Shown: positions 1 through 6,380 of the stretch, one piece after another
Layout of the letters: each line of letters opens with the position of its first letter
Position numbering within the stretch: position 1 is the stretch's first letter
From: Fidelibacterota bacterium
Lineage (GTDB): Bacteria; Fidelibacterota; BS150m-G59
Reading direction: 5' to 3'
Assembly: GCA_016784265.1 (NCBI GenBank)
Contig: JADHUZ010000068.1
Span: 1-7,089, forward strand
DNA length: 7,089 bases
Position numbers and translations under genes: made by a program
The notes under the pieces: generated by a model
Databases searched by the model: none
What the model saw: only the letters and a program-made list of their open reading frames with translations
What the model was told of the DNA's origin: nothing

Positions 1-357
1 GAATTTTCAGAAAACGAAACGCATAAAATTCAAGCCGTCAGTGGTTCGTGCTTGCTTATTTCGCGGAAAAATTTGGAAAAACTTGATGGTTGGGATGAAG
101 ATTTTTTTCTGTATGGCGAAGATTTGGATTTGTGTTTTCGCAGTGAAAAAGCAGGATTGGAAAATTTTTATTGCGCCGATGCGATTGTAATTCATCACAA
201 AGGCAAATCAGCGGAAACCAACCCCAAACGCGCCAAAGTGGAATTTTATCATTCGATGGCAATTTTCGCAAAAAAGCATTTTTCGTTGCCGAAACGGTTG
301 TCCGTTTGGGTAGGGGCGCAATTGGCATTGTTGCTCGCAAATTATGATAAAAAATAG
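1..357 (+). CDS. Glycosyltransferase family 2 protein, C-terminal part (5' end outside window)
   Basis: The frame is open from the first base of the window to a TAG at 355-357, followed at once by an in-frame TGA, and gives 118 residues. Residues 31-47 read WDEDFFLYGEDLDLCFR, the typical C-terminal half of the GT-A catalytic domain in rhamnosyltransferase/WbbL-like GT2 enzymes. The GED triplet (39-41) matches the position of the acidic catalytic base in this family. It is preceded by a V-S-G-S-C-L-L-I strand (13-20) and followed by the usual aromatic/His segment ending HHKGKS (65-70). Such enzymes move a sugar from a nucleotide donor to a lipid-linked or surface glycan on the cytoplasmic side of the inner membrane. 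Donor and acceptor cannot be read from this fragment. The N-terminal nucleotide-binding half lies upstream. accA begins 20 bp after the stop, so the two may share a transcript. The family call is firm; the substrate is unknown. Confidence 0.87.
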   Translation, partial: EFSENETHKIQAVSGSCLLISRKNLEKLDGWDEDFFLYGEDLDLCFRSEKAGLENFYCADAIVIHHKGKSAETNPKRAKVEFYHSMAIFAKKHFSLPKRLSVWVGAQLALLLANYDKK

Positions 358-363
358 TGAATT

Positions 364-371
364 AAAGGGAG
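364..371 (+). promoter_or_regulatory. Ribosome binding site of accA
   Basis: AAAGGGAG lies six bases before the TTG at 378-380. It supports this rare start codon, since no ATG falls in frame ahead of the conserved AccA N-terminus (LDFEQPI). Confidence 0.7.
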
Positions 372-377
372 CAATTT

Positions 378-1361
378 TTGGCAAAAACAATTTTAGACTT
401 TGAACAACCAATTGCGGATTTGGATGCGCAAATTGAAGAATTGCGAACAATTGGTTTGTCGCAGGGCTTGGATATGACGGATAAAATCGCGGAAATGCAA
501 TCAAAACGCTCTGAATTGGTACAGAAAATTTATTCAAATTTGACGCGTTGGCAGCGAGTGCTTTTGGCACGTCATCCCGACCGCCCCTACACGCTGGATT
601 ATATCGAGCGAATTGCGGATAGTTTTGTGGATTTGCACGGTGATCGTCGATTCAAAGACGACCACGCAATTGTTGGTGGACTTGTAGAAATGGGGCAACA
701 TTCGTTTATGCTGATTGGTCAGCAAAAAGGTCGCTCGACGAAGGAAAAAGTGCACCGAAATTTCGGAATGCCAAACCCCGAAGGCTATCGCAAAGCCTTG
801 CGTTTGATGAAATTGGCAGAAAAATTCGGCAAGCCAGTTGTAACGCTAATTGACACGCCGGGAGCATATCCTGGGCTCGGTGCGGAAGAACGCGGACAGG
901 GCGAAGCGATTGCACGAAATTTATTCGAAATGGCAAAATTGCGCGTTCCAATTGTTTGCATCGTGATTGGCGAAGGTGCGAGCGGAGGTGCGTTGGGAAT
1001 TGGTGTCGGAGATAGAATTTTGCTCCTTGAAAATACATGGTATTCCGTGATTTCGCCAGAAGGTTGCGCTTCTATTTTGTTCCGCGATGCGTCACGAGCA
1101 CCAGAAGCGGCAGAAGCAATGAAAGTGACAGCACGCGATTTACTCGAAATGAAAATTGCGGATGAAATTATTCCAGAACCGCTTGGTGGAGCACACTCAG
1201 ATTGGAACAGTGCGGCGAAAATTTTACGAAAAGTCATTTCACAACAACTTACAGAACTTAAGAAAATAGATAGCGAAACACTTGTTCGTCAGCGGGAAGA
1301 AAAATTTGCGGCAATGGGACGATGGACAGAAACAAAACAACAAAATTTAGGGGCTGTATGA
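378..1361 (+). CDS. accA: Acetyl-CoA carboxylase carboxyltransferase subunit alpha
   Basis: AccA pairs with AccD to form the carboxyltransferase of split bacterial acetyl-CoA carboxylase. That enzyme moves CO2 from carboxybiotin on AccB to acetyl-CoA, giving malonyl-CoA for fatty-acid synthesis in the cytoplasm. The 327-residue product is close to the usual ~320. It begins with the family's LDFEQPI segment (6-12) and a helical N-terminus. It then has ARHPDRPYTLDYI (64-76), DLHGDRRFKDD (85-95), GQQKGRSTKEK (114-124), IDTPGAYPG (158-166) with the AEERGQGEAIA run (169-179), and GEGASGGALGIG (198-209), followed by SVISPEGCASIL (223-234). The glycine-rich turns are the crotonase-like oxyanion/CoA-binding elements. 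The start is TTG at 378, chosen from the ribosome binding site and the conserved N-terminus. The gene ends in an ATGA overlap with pfp. accD, accB and accC are not in the window. Nothing looks truncated. Confidence 0.97.
   Translation: MAKTILDFEQPIADLDAQIEELRTIGLSQGLDMTDKIAEMQSKRSELVQKIYSNLTRWQRVLLARHPDRPYTLDYIERIADSFVDLHGDRRFKDDHAIVGGLVEMGQHSFMLIGQQKGRSTKEKVHRNFGMPNPEGYRKALRLMKLAEKFGKPVVTLIDTPGAYPGLGAEERGQGEAIARNLFEMAKLRVPIVCIVIGEGASGGALGIGVGDRILLLENTWYSVISPEGCASILFRDASRAPEAAEAMKVTARDLLEMKIADEIIPEPLGGAHSDWNSAAKILRKVISQQLTELKKIDSETLVRQREEKFAAMGRWTETKQQNLGAV
1349..1353 (+). promoter_or_regulatory. Ribosome binding site of pfp, inside the accA 3' end
   Basis: AGGGG sits four bases before the ATG at 1358-1360 and lies within the last codons of accA. 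It favours 1358 over the in-frame upstream ATG at 1322, which would overlap accA by 40 bases and has no comparable purine-rich site just before it. Confidence 0.55.
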
Positions 1362-2995
1362 CAATTTCAGAATTACAAAAAGCAAGATTAAACTATCAAC
1401 CACAATTGGCTCCTGCATTGCAAAATGGCGCGTCAGTAAAAATCATCGAAGGCAAACCGACAACTTCTGCTGGCGATTCTGCCAAAATCAAAACACTGTT
1501 TCCAAAAACTTATGGAAGTCCAATTTTGGAAATGGAAATCGAAACGGACGAACAACCGCAAAATGCAATCAATGTCGGTGTGATTCTTTCTGGTGGACAA
1601 GCGCCGGGTGGGCACAATGTTATTGCAGGTCTGTTTGATGGACTCCAATCGCTGGACGTAAATTCTAAATTATTTGGATTTTTGGGTGGTCCCGATGGAC
1701 TCATCGAGGGCGATTTTGTGGAAATTACAGAAGAATTTCTTGTGCCGTATCGCAACACGGGCGGATTCGATATCATCGGCTCGGGCAGAACAAAATTGGA
1801 AGATGAAAATCAATTTCACAAAGTCGCAGAGCATTGTGAAAAACTAAATATTTCTGCACTTGTGATAATTGGCGGCGATGATTCCAACACGAATGCCTCA
1901 TTGCTTGCAGAATTTTATGCGCAAAATGGTATTCCAATTCAAGTTATCGGTGTTCCGAAGACGATTGACGGCGATTTGAAAAACGAGCAAATCGAAATTT
2001 CGTTCGGGTTTGACACGGCTTGCAAAGTGTATTCTGGGTTGATTGGCAACATTATGCGCGATGTATTTTCGGCGAAGAAATACTGGCATTTTATTCGTTT
2101 GATGGGACGCTCAGCATCGCATATCACGCTCGAATGCGCATTACAAACGCAACCAAATATCGCGATTATTTCCGAAGAAGTGGCAGAAAAACGCAAAACG
2201 CTTGGACAAATAATCGAAGAAATTGCAGAAATTGTCAAAAATCGAGCACAAAATGGTGAGAATTTTGGAGTCGCACTCATTCCAGAAGGATTGGTCGAAT
2301 TTATTCCCGAATTCAAAATGATGATTGCAGAAATGAACGATTTAATTGCCGATGAAGCCCAAGAATTTAACAATCGCGAAAATTTAGATGAAAAAACAGA
2401 ATTTATCGCACAACGACTAAAAACAGATTCGCAAAAACTCTACAAATCCTTGCCAAATTTGATTCAAAAGCAATTAGTGAACGACCGCGATCCGCACGGA
2501 AATGTCCAAGTTTCGTTGATTGAGACAGAGAAATTGCTTATTGAAATGGTGAATACGAAATTGAAATCTAATGGATTTTCTGGAAAATTCAAAACGCAGT
2601 CGCATTTTTTTGGCTATGAAGGTCGCTCCGTGTTTCCATCCAATTTTGATGCAAATTACACATACAATTTGGGATTTACAGCATCGGCTTTGATTTGTGC
2701 AAAACAAACGGGCTATATGGCGGCGGTGCGAAATTTAGCAAAACCAGTTTTGGAGTGGCAAGTTGGCGGTGTTCCAATTCCGATGATGATGAATATCGAA
2801 CGCCGACACGGAAGCGAAAAACCCGTCATCGCAAAAGCACTTACCGAACTCGATAGTGTGCCATTTGTAAAATTTGTTAAAAATCGCGAAAAATGGGCAA
2901 ACGGTAATTATTATATTTATCCGGGACCGGTTCAGTATTTCGGACCAACAGAAGTTTGTGATAGAATTAGTGAAATGCTAAAATGCTGTCATTGA
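1358..2995 (+). CDS. pfp: Pyrophosphate-fructose 6-phosphate 1-phosphotransferase (PPi-dependent phosphofructokinase, long form)
   Basis: This cytoplasmic enzyme reversibly phosphorylates fructose 6-phosphate with PPi instead of ATP, so it can serve glycolysis or gluconeogenesis. From the ATG at 1358 the product has 545 residues, matching the long PFP group (plant beta subunit, spirochaetes, chlamydiae) rather than ~320-residue ATP-PFK. Motifs in order are GGQAPGGHN (79-87, phosphate-binding loop), IGGDDSNTNA (171-180), GVPKTIDGDL (198-207), SFGFDTACKVYS (215-226), YWHFIRLMGRSASHITLE (242-259), IPEGLVEF (308-315) and FFGYEGRS (417-424). The second Asp of GGDD, where ATP enzymes have Gly, and the Lys of PKTIDGD are the accepted markers of PPi use. 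Its start overlaps the accA stop (ATGA), so coupled translation is likely. The last codons (Cys-His-stop) fall inside a REP-like motif. An upstream in-frame ATG at 1322 would add 12 residues and is less likely. Confidence 0.96.
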   Translation: MTISELQKARLNYQPQLAPALQNGASVKIIEGKPTTSAGDSAKIKTLFPKTYGSPILEMEIETDEQPQNAINVGVILSGGQAPGGHNVIAGLFDGLQSLDVNSKLFGFLGGPDGLIEGDFVEITEEFLVPYRNTGGFDIIGSGRTKLEDENQFHKVAEHCEKLNISALVIIGGDDSNTNASLLAEFYAQNGIPIQVIGVPKTIDGDLKNEQIEISFGFDTACKVYSGLIGNIMRDVFSAKKYWHFIRLMGRSASHITLECALQTQPNIAIISEEVAEKRKTLGQIIEEIAEIVKNRAQNGENFGVALIPEGLVEFIPEFKMMIAEMNDLIADEAQEFNNRENLDEKTEFIAQRLKTDSQKLYKSLPNLIQKQLVNDRDPHGNVQVSLIETEKLLIEMVNTKLKSNGFSGKFKTQSHFFGYEGRSVFPSNFDANYTYNLGFTASALICAKQTGYMAAVRNLAKPVLEWQVGGVPIPMMMNIERRHGSEKPVIAKALTELDSVPFVKFVKNREKWANGNYYIYPGPVQYFGPTEVCDRISEMLKCCH

Positions 2996-3009
2996 GCGAA
3001 GTCGAAATG
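2987..3009. repeat. Short REP-like dispersed-repeat motif overlapping the pfp stop codon
   Basis: The 23 bases contain CATTGAGCGAAGTCGAAATG at 2990-3009. It is a small imperfect palindrome: CATT pairs with AATG, and CGA pairs with TCG inside. From memory, closely similar strings (TGTCATT..GAGCGAAGTCGAA) are scattered through many Bacteroidota and related genomes, mostly between genes. Only one copy is visible here, so its repetitive nature rests on that recollection. The TGA at 2993-2995 that ends pfp belongs to this motif. Confidence 0.45.
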
Positions 3010-3098
3010 TTTAGTTTTATAAAGTTTGTAAGGTTGACAAGTTTTGTTTAATCTGTTGCGATAAATTCACGCAAATTTTCCGTTCGTAATGGTCGGGG

Positions 3099-3140
3099 GG
3101 GGTACTTCGGAAGGGGGTGCACCCACCTCGGAAGTACCCC
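3099..3140. repeat. GC-rich inverted repeat (long hairpin) next to a G8 run
   Basis: The arms GGGGTACTTC (3099-3108) and GAAGTACCCC (3131-3140) pair perfectly over 10 bp. The inner part can pair further: AGG/CCT, then GGG/CCC, closing on a TGCA loop, with a small internal loop and one bulged A. The centre GGGTGCACCC (3115-3124) is itself a perfect palindrome. Eight consecutive G (3095-3102) run into the left arm. It starts 104 bp after the pfp stop, between convergent genes. It may stop or stabilise transcripts from either side, but there is no T-run right after it, so it is not a canonical intrinsic terminator. Its core GGTACTTC is shared with the tandem array beside it. Confidence 0.75.
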
Positions 3141-3154
3141 ATAGTACCTCAAAA

Positions 3155-3347
3155 AGAGATTAACGGAGTTAAAAGGGAGAGTTAGGTACTTCATTTAGAG
3201 ATTGGCGGAGTTAAAAGGGAGAGTTAGGTACTTCATTTGGAGATGAACGGAGTTAAATGGCAGAGTTAGGTACTTCATTTGGAGATTGACGGAGCAAAAA
3301 GGGAGAGTTAGGTACTTCATTTGGAGATGAACGGAGTTAAAAGGGAG
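3155..3347. repeat. Tandem array of a 42-bp unit (four full copies plus one partial)
   Basis: Full units are 3155-3196, 3197-3238, 3239-3280 and 3281-3322; a fifth breaks off after 25 bases at 3347. There are no spacers or indels between units. Units differ by two to about six substitutions, nearly all in the first 23 bases. The last 19 bases of the unit, AGAGTTAGGTACTTCATTT, are identical in all four full copies. Units begin with [AG]GAGAT followed by a variable triplet, then CGGAG. The tail of a degenerate preceding copy (3143-3154, AGTACCTCAAAA) is in the same register. The array is in the intergenic region between the convergent pfp and DUF4340 genes. Each unit has stop codons in the plus-strand frames I read, so it does not look like coding DNA. 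Direct repeats without spacers exclude CRISPR. Confidence 0.92.
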
Positions 3348-3475
3348 GTTTTTGGTTCAAAAAGCGAAAAAGTTGCTCAAAAAAGTCGCGATTTTGGTTC
3401 AAAAAGAAGCAATAGGTGCTTCAAATAAAGGCATTGTTGGTGCTTTTAGAAGCAGAATCCTCAAAAAAAGGAGCA
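3348..3475. repeat. Degenerate A-rich repeat flank
   Basis: This stretch continues the array without a clean unit. A perfect 15-bp direct repeat, TTTTGGTTCAAAAAG, occurs at 3350-3364 and 3392-3406, exactly 42 bp apart. Related variants follow: TTGCTCAAAAAAG (3373-3385), GGTGCTTCAAATAAAG (3415-3430) and GGTGCTTTTAGAAG (3439-3452). The last forms a small hairpin, TGCTT-TTAG-AAGCA (3441-3454). The 3414-3430 segment matches the array core and the start of the next unit at 12 of 17 positions. I read it as decayed or diverged repeat material; no gene is apparent. Confidence 0.5.
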
Positions 3476-3495
3476 AAATCAGAGTTTTTGATTTT
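3475..3495 (-). terminator. Possible weak terminator of the minus-strand cluster
   Basis: An AT-rich hairpin, AAAATCA/TGATTTT with a 7-nt loop, begins 8 bp past the stop of the DUF4340 gene (stop at 3503-3505). On the minus strand it is followed after five bases by a run of seven T (3469-3463). The stem is weak and the T-run is not directly adjacent, so this is only a candidate. Confidence 0.3.
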
Positions 3496-3502
3496 CAAAT
3501 AA

Positions 3503-4870
3503 TTATTTTGTAGATATGCCCTCGATATTTCTCCGAAGTGAACTCACATTAATGTTTGTAACTTTCACGATCCAATTTGTGTTAGATCCAGTTACAAATG
3601 TATCATCATCCTCAATTTTTCCCGCAATTAACGATTCAATCATTTCTCCGTTTTTCAGAATTTCTACGGTGGTGTGAGGATTATCCAAACCGTATTTTTC
3701 TTTTTCTGAATTATCGGTTTTAGCAAGTTCTCGCCAAGATAAATTCTTCAAAGTTCGGATGAGTTGCTCTATTTTTTCAGATTTATCATTGATTGTGCTA
3801 TCGTTCAAAGTAACCGCCCAGTTGCCTTTCTCATCTTTGGATGCGCTCATATCCAGTTTCGGTTCTATGGCAAAATGAATTTTCAATTCGTCCATCATTT
3901 CTTCATCAAAATCCAAAACTTTCTTGTCGTAATAATCGCTAATGGGCGCGTTGATTGCTTTGAGAATAATGTTGTCCGTGATAAATATGGCTGGCGATAA
4001 ACTTTCTTTGGCGTAATATTTTCCATCTTCACCGGGAAGAGTTTTTCCGATAAAAAGAGAAACCTCACCTTTAGTTCTTTGCGTGAATGTGATCGTTTTC
4101 CTCGGCGGGTTCAAGCCATATTTCTCGAGATTTTCTGGATTATCTTCGATAAATTCACTCGTGAAACCGCCAGTAATTGTGTTCAGCAATGATGTGATTT
4201 TTCCAAGATTGCCACGGGTATTTACCGGAGCGGTCATCATCCAATCGTCGCCAGATTTTTCAAGCACAATGGTTTCGTCGTTCTGGATCGTGATTTTTTG
4301 AATTGTGTTCTTGTTAGCATGCACGATATCTTTATCGCGGTAATCGTAAACGGATTTTTTTAATTCGTTTTCGATTCCCTTGTCTACCAGCACAATCGAT
4401 GAGTCGTTTTCAATCATTGCATAGATTGATTCAGAGTTGAACGTTTCAACTTTTCCGAAAAGCAGCGTTTGTGAGAGCACTGTGTCTGCGAAAGTAGTTT
4501 CGATTGTAAGTTGGTATTCAGGCGGTTCCAACCCGAATGCCGCCGGCTGAAGTTCTTTAGAAATATCGAATTCCCGTGTAATTTCCAAATCTGTCAGCGT
4601 TTTAACCAAAAGAGAAGTTGCTTGATATTCAGCGCGTGTCATAACCGGTTTTATAATCCGCCACTCGCCGCTTGCGTTTTTTTGGAATTGAATATTTACA
4701 TCAGAATTTGTCAAATCCATTCCAACAACATCGCCAAATTTATATGGAAAAAATTTTCCTTCCATCGCTTTTTGGTCTGATTTTTCCTTTTCAACGCCAA
4801 CTTTTATTACAGCAAAAATCCCGAAAATTACCAAAACGGCGAGCAATGCAAGTGTCTTTTTGAAATTCAT
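3503..4870 (-). CDS. DUF4340 domain-containing protein (partner of GldF/GldG-type ABC system)
   Basis: The 455-residue product has one N-terminal membrane helix (about 6-23) after a short basic start. A long hydrophilic region follows, probably on the outer face of the inner membrane. The family is DUF4340, usually encoded beside GldG-like proteins; its biochemical role is unknown. Three related modules are visible. Each has a Trp-centred strand (W70, W210, W351), a helix of the LL..L..L type, and 41-42 residues after the Trp an [FY]GL..P motif (112, 251, 393), then a GK-containing strand. YRDK (177-180) and YYDK (313-316) mark the joins. The ATG at 4870-4868 is preferred: GGAGG lies five bases upstream, and it overlaps the gldG stop by one base (TGATG). 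The preceding ATG at 4873 would sit only two bases from that site. It ends in TAA at 3503-3505 and is the last gene of its cluster. Confidence 0.85.
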   Translation of the reverse strand: MNFKKTLALLAVLVIFGIFAVIKVGVEKEKSDQKAMEGKFFPYKFGDVVGMDLTNSDVNIQFQKNASGEWRIIKPVMTRAEYQATSLLVKTLTDLEITREFDISKELQPAAFGLEPPEYQLTIETTFADTVLSQTLLFGKVETFNSESIYAMIENDSSIVLVDKGIENELKKSVYDYRDKDIVHANKNTIQKITIQNDETIVLEKSGDDWMMTAPVNTRGNLGKITSLLNTITGGFTSEFIEDNPENLEKYGLNPPRKTITFTQRTKGEVSLFIGKTLPGEDGKYYAKESLSPAIFITDNIILKAINAPISDYYDKKVLDFDEEMMDELKIHFAIEPKLDMSASKDEKGNWAVTLNDSTINDKSEKIEQLIRTLKNLSWRELAKTDNSEKEKYGLDNPHTTVEILKNGEMIESLIAGKIEDDDTFVTGSNTNWIVKVTNINVSSLRRNIEGISTK

Positions 4871-6378
4871 CATCGCCTCCGAATAAACACAAAAATTCCA
4901 ATTGCGGCAATGAGAAAAACAGGTAAATAAATTGCTGCACGAACTGGTGCATTTGGTTGCAATCGCGATTCGCCCATTTGTTTTGGACGGATAGAAATTT
5001 GCTCTTCATTGCCCGCAAGCCACGCAATCGAATTGAGGATAAAATCTTTGTTTCCAGCACTTTCGACAAATTTATCCGCACAAAAATCCGAGTCGCCAAA
5101 CACGATAATTTTCGATTGTTTTTCGCCAGTTTTTTCACCTGCGATTGCAAGCGTTTTCGGACCCGGAGCATCGTCTTCATAACTTGCTTTGCCTTGTTTG
5201 AATCCAGCAATGTCGGTTTCACCCCAACTTGTTTTTCCAGTCAAAACCAAATCGGTTAATGTGTAATCGATTTTTTCGGCTTGCGAAAGTGAACTTGCAG
5301 TTGGGTACACAGTTGAATATCGAAATTTTTCCGTAATTGCGTGCTGCCCATACGATTTTGCCGAAGGCGATGCGGATGCTTGCATCTGCTGTTGCAACCC
5401 GCCTTGCCCCAAAACTAATTTACTTGAACGATCCAAAACCACATCGTCATTTACAATCACGCCAAGTTTTTCTTCGAGGAATTTCGTGATTTTTTCAGAA
5501 TCCGTGTCTGGCTCATGAAAATAAACAAGATTTCCACCATTGTCCACAAATTCGCTTAGATTCGCGATTTCTTCTGGAAAAAATTCCTTTTCTGGACCTG
5601 CGACAACGACAATCGAACCAGCCATCGGTGCGTCATCAGTAAGTAAATCCCATTCGCCAGCGCGATAATTCAATTTTTGCAACGCAGTCATCAAAACGGC
5701 GTAAGAATTTTCGGGTCCAAAATCGCCTCGAAACGAATTTTCACCGTGTCCCTTTGTGAAATAAATCGTTTTACTTTCCTTGTTTGTAACTTTGATAATC
5801 GCATTAAGTAACGCTTCTTCACCGGGCTGTCGAATTCGTGTTTCGTTTTCGCCTGCTTCGACGATAATTGGTTTATCGTTGGTTACACTTCGCAATTGTG
5901 CAATTTCAGGATTCGCCATTGGGTCAATGGTTTTGAAACTCACTCGTGGTGAAATATCTTGAAATTGCTTTTGGATGTTTGCCATCACATCGGGATTTTC
6001 AAAAAAGCCCGTTACGGTAATGTCCTCTTCGAGCGATTTCAAAACTTGTACTGTTTGTTCGGCAAGTGAAAACATTTGATTTTTCGTTGTATCTACGCGT
6101 TTGTTGTAAAAATTAGCGTAATAATTGACAACCATCAAAATGCCAAATGTAATCGCCACAAGCAAAATGGAATTCGTTGAATATCGAGTCGAACGCCGCG
6201 TCAGCGTGTTTATAAATCCTTTCCAATCACTAAAAATTACATAGCCGATGAGCACAAGTCCGACAACATCAGCGATAATTGCGGCAGTCGAAAAAGTCCA
6301 CGAATTTGTGTAAAAATAGATTCCTACAGCCAATGAGAGGAATCCGATTGTAATTAAAATGCTTTTCAGATTTTTCAT
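4870..6378 (-). CDS. GldG-like ABC transporter auxiliary protein
   Basis: This 502-residue membrane-anchored protein belongs to the ABC-transporter auxiliary family that includes GldG. Predicted helices lie near 5-23, 29-49 and 70-90, with a C-terminal helix near 482-499 ending in RRR. Between them is a large soluble domain, probably periplasmic. Family-like features are DTTKNQMFSLAEQT (96-109, just after the third helix), YFTKGHGE (206-213), a VVVAGPEKEFFPEEI stretch (257-271) leading to FVDNGGNLV (277-285), and VFGDSDF (426-432). The soluble part resembles GATase/ThuA-like folds that lack obvious catalytic residues, so a structural or sensing role beside the permease is more likely than enzymatic activity. 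GGAGGG (6391-6386) lies seven bases before the ATG. The gene follows the permease after a 2-bp gap and overlaps the DUF4340 start. I leave the symbol empty because a gliding role is not shown. Confidence 0.86.
   Translation of the reverse strand: MKNLKSILITIGFLSLAVGIYFYTNSWTFSTAAIIADVVGLVLIGYVIFSDWKGFINTLTRRSTRYSTNSILLVAITFGILMVVNYYANFYNKRVDTTKNQMFSLAEQTVQVLKSLEEDITVTGFFENPDVMANIQKQFQDISPRVSFKTIDPMANPEIAQLRSVTNDKPIIVEAGENETRIRQPGEEALLNAIIKVTNKESKTIYFTKGHGENSFRGDFGPENSYAVLMTALQKLNYRAGEWDLLTDDAPMAGSIVVVAGPEKEFFPEEIANLSEFVDNGGNLVYFHEPDTDSEKITKFLEEKLGVIVNDDVVLDRSSKLVLGQGGLQQQMQASASPSAKSYGQHAITEKFRYSTVYPTASSLSQAEKIDYTLTDLVLTGKTSWGETDIAGFKQGKASYEDDAPGPKTLAIAGEKTGEKQSKIIVFGDSDFCADKFVESAGNKDFILNSIAWLAGNEEQISIRPKQMGESRLQPNAPVRAAIYLPVFLIAAIGIFVFIRRR
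4876..4880 (-). promoter_or_regulatory. Ribosome binding site of the DUF4340 gene
   Basis: GGAGG on the minus strand lies within the last codons of the gldG-like gene. It is five bases before the ATG at 4870 but only two before the ATG at 4873, so it decides for the second of the two adjacent ATG codons. Confidence 0.6.
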
Positions 6379-6380
6379 TT

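Noticed and set aside
785..1237. 150-codon open frame on the minus strand inside accA
   Set aside because: It is a shadow of a clearly conserved gene; the product is serine/proline-rich without any recognisable family.
1322..1357. Earlier in-frame ATG for pfp at 1322
   Set aside because: It would lie 40 bases inside accA without a good ribosome binding site, while the ATG at 1358 has AGGGG four bases upstream and forms a typical ATGA overlap.
3034..3065. Promoter reading into the hairpin and array (TTGACA at 3034-3039, GATAAA at 3060-3065)
   Set aside because: The spacing is 20 bp, too long for a sigma-70 type promoter, and no better -10 lies at 16-18 bp; no gene follows on that strand.
3155..3347. 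CRISPR array
   Set aside because: The units are contiguous, with no unique spacers and no cas genes nearby; the repeat is a plain tandem array.
3095..3347. Retron, attC or group II intron type structured RNA
   Set aside because: No reverse transcriptase or integrase gene is present, and the hairpin lacks the recognisable sequence boxes of those elements.
3327..3428. Plus-strand mini-gene of 33 codons starting in the partial fifth unit
   Set aside because: The ATG follows a GGAG with no spacing, the product is low-complexity and basic, and it arises from repeat sequence; the same ATG in unit 3 runs into a TAG within the unit.
4791..5222. 143-codon open frame on the minus strand within the gldG-like and DUF4340 region
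   Set aside because: It lies in another frame of two well-supported genes on the same strand, and its product has no family features.
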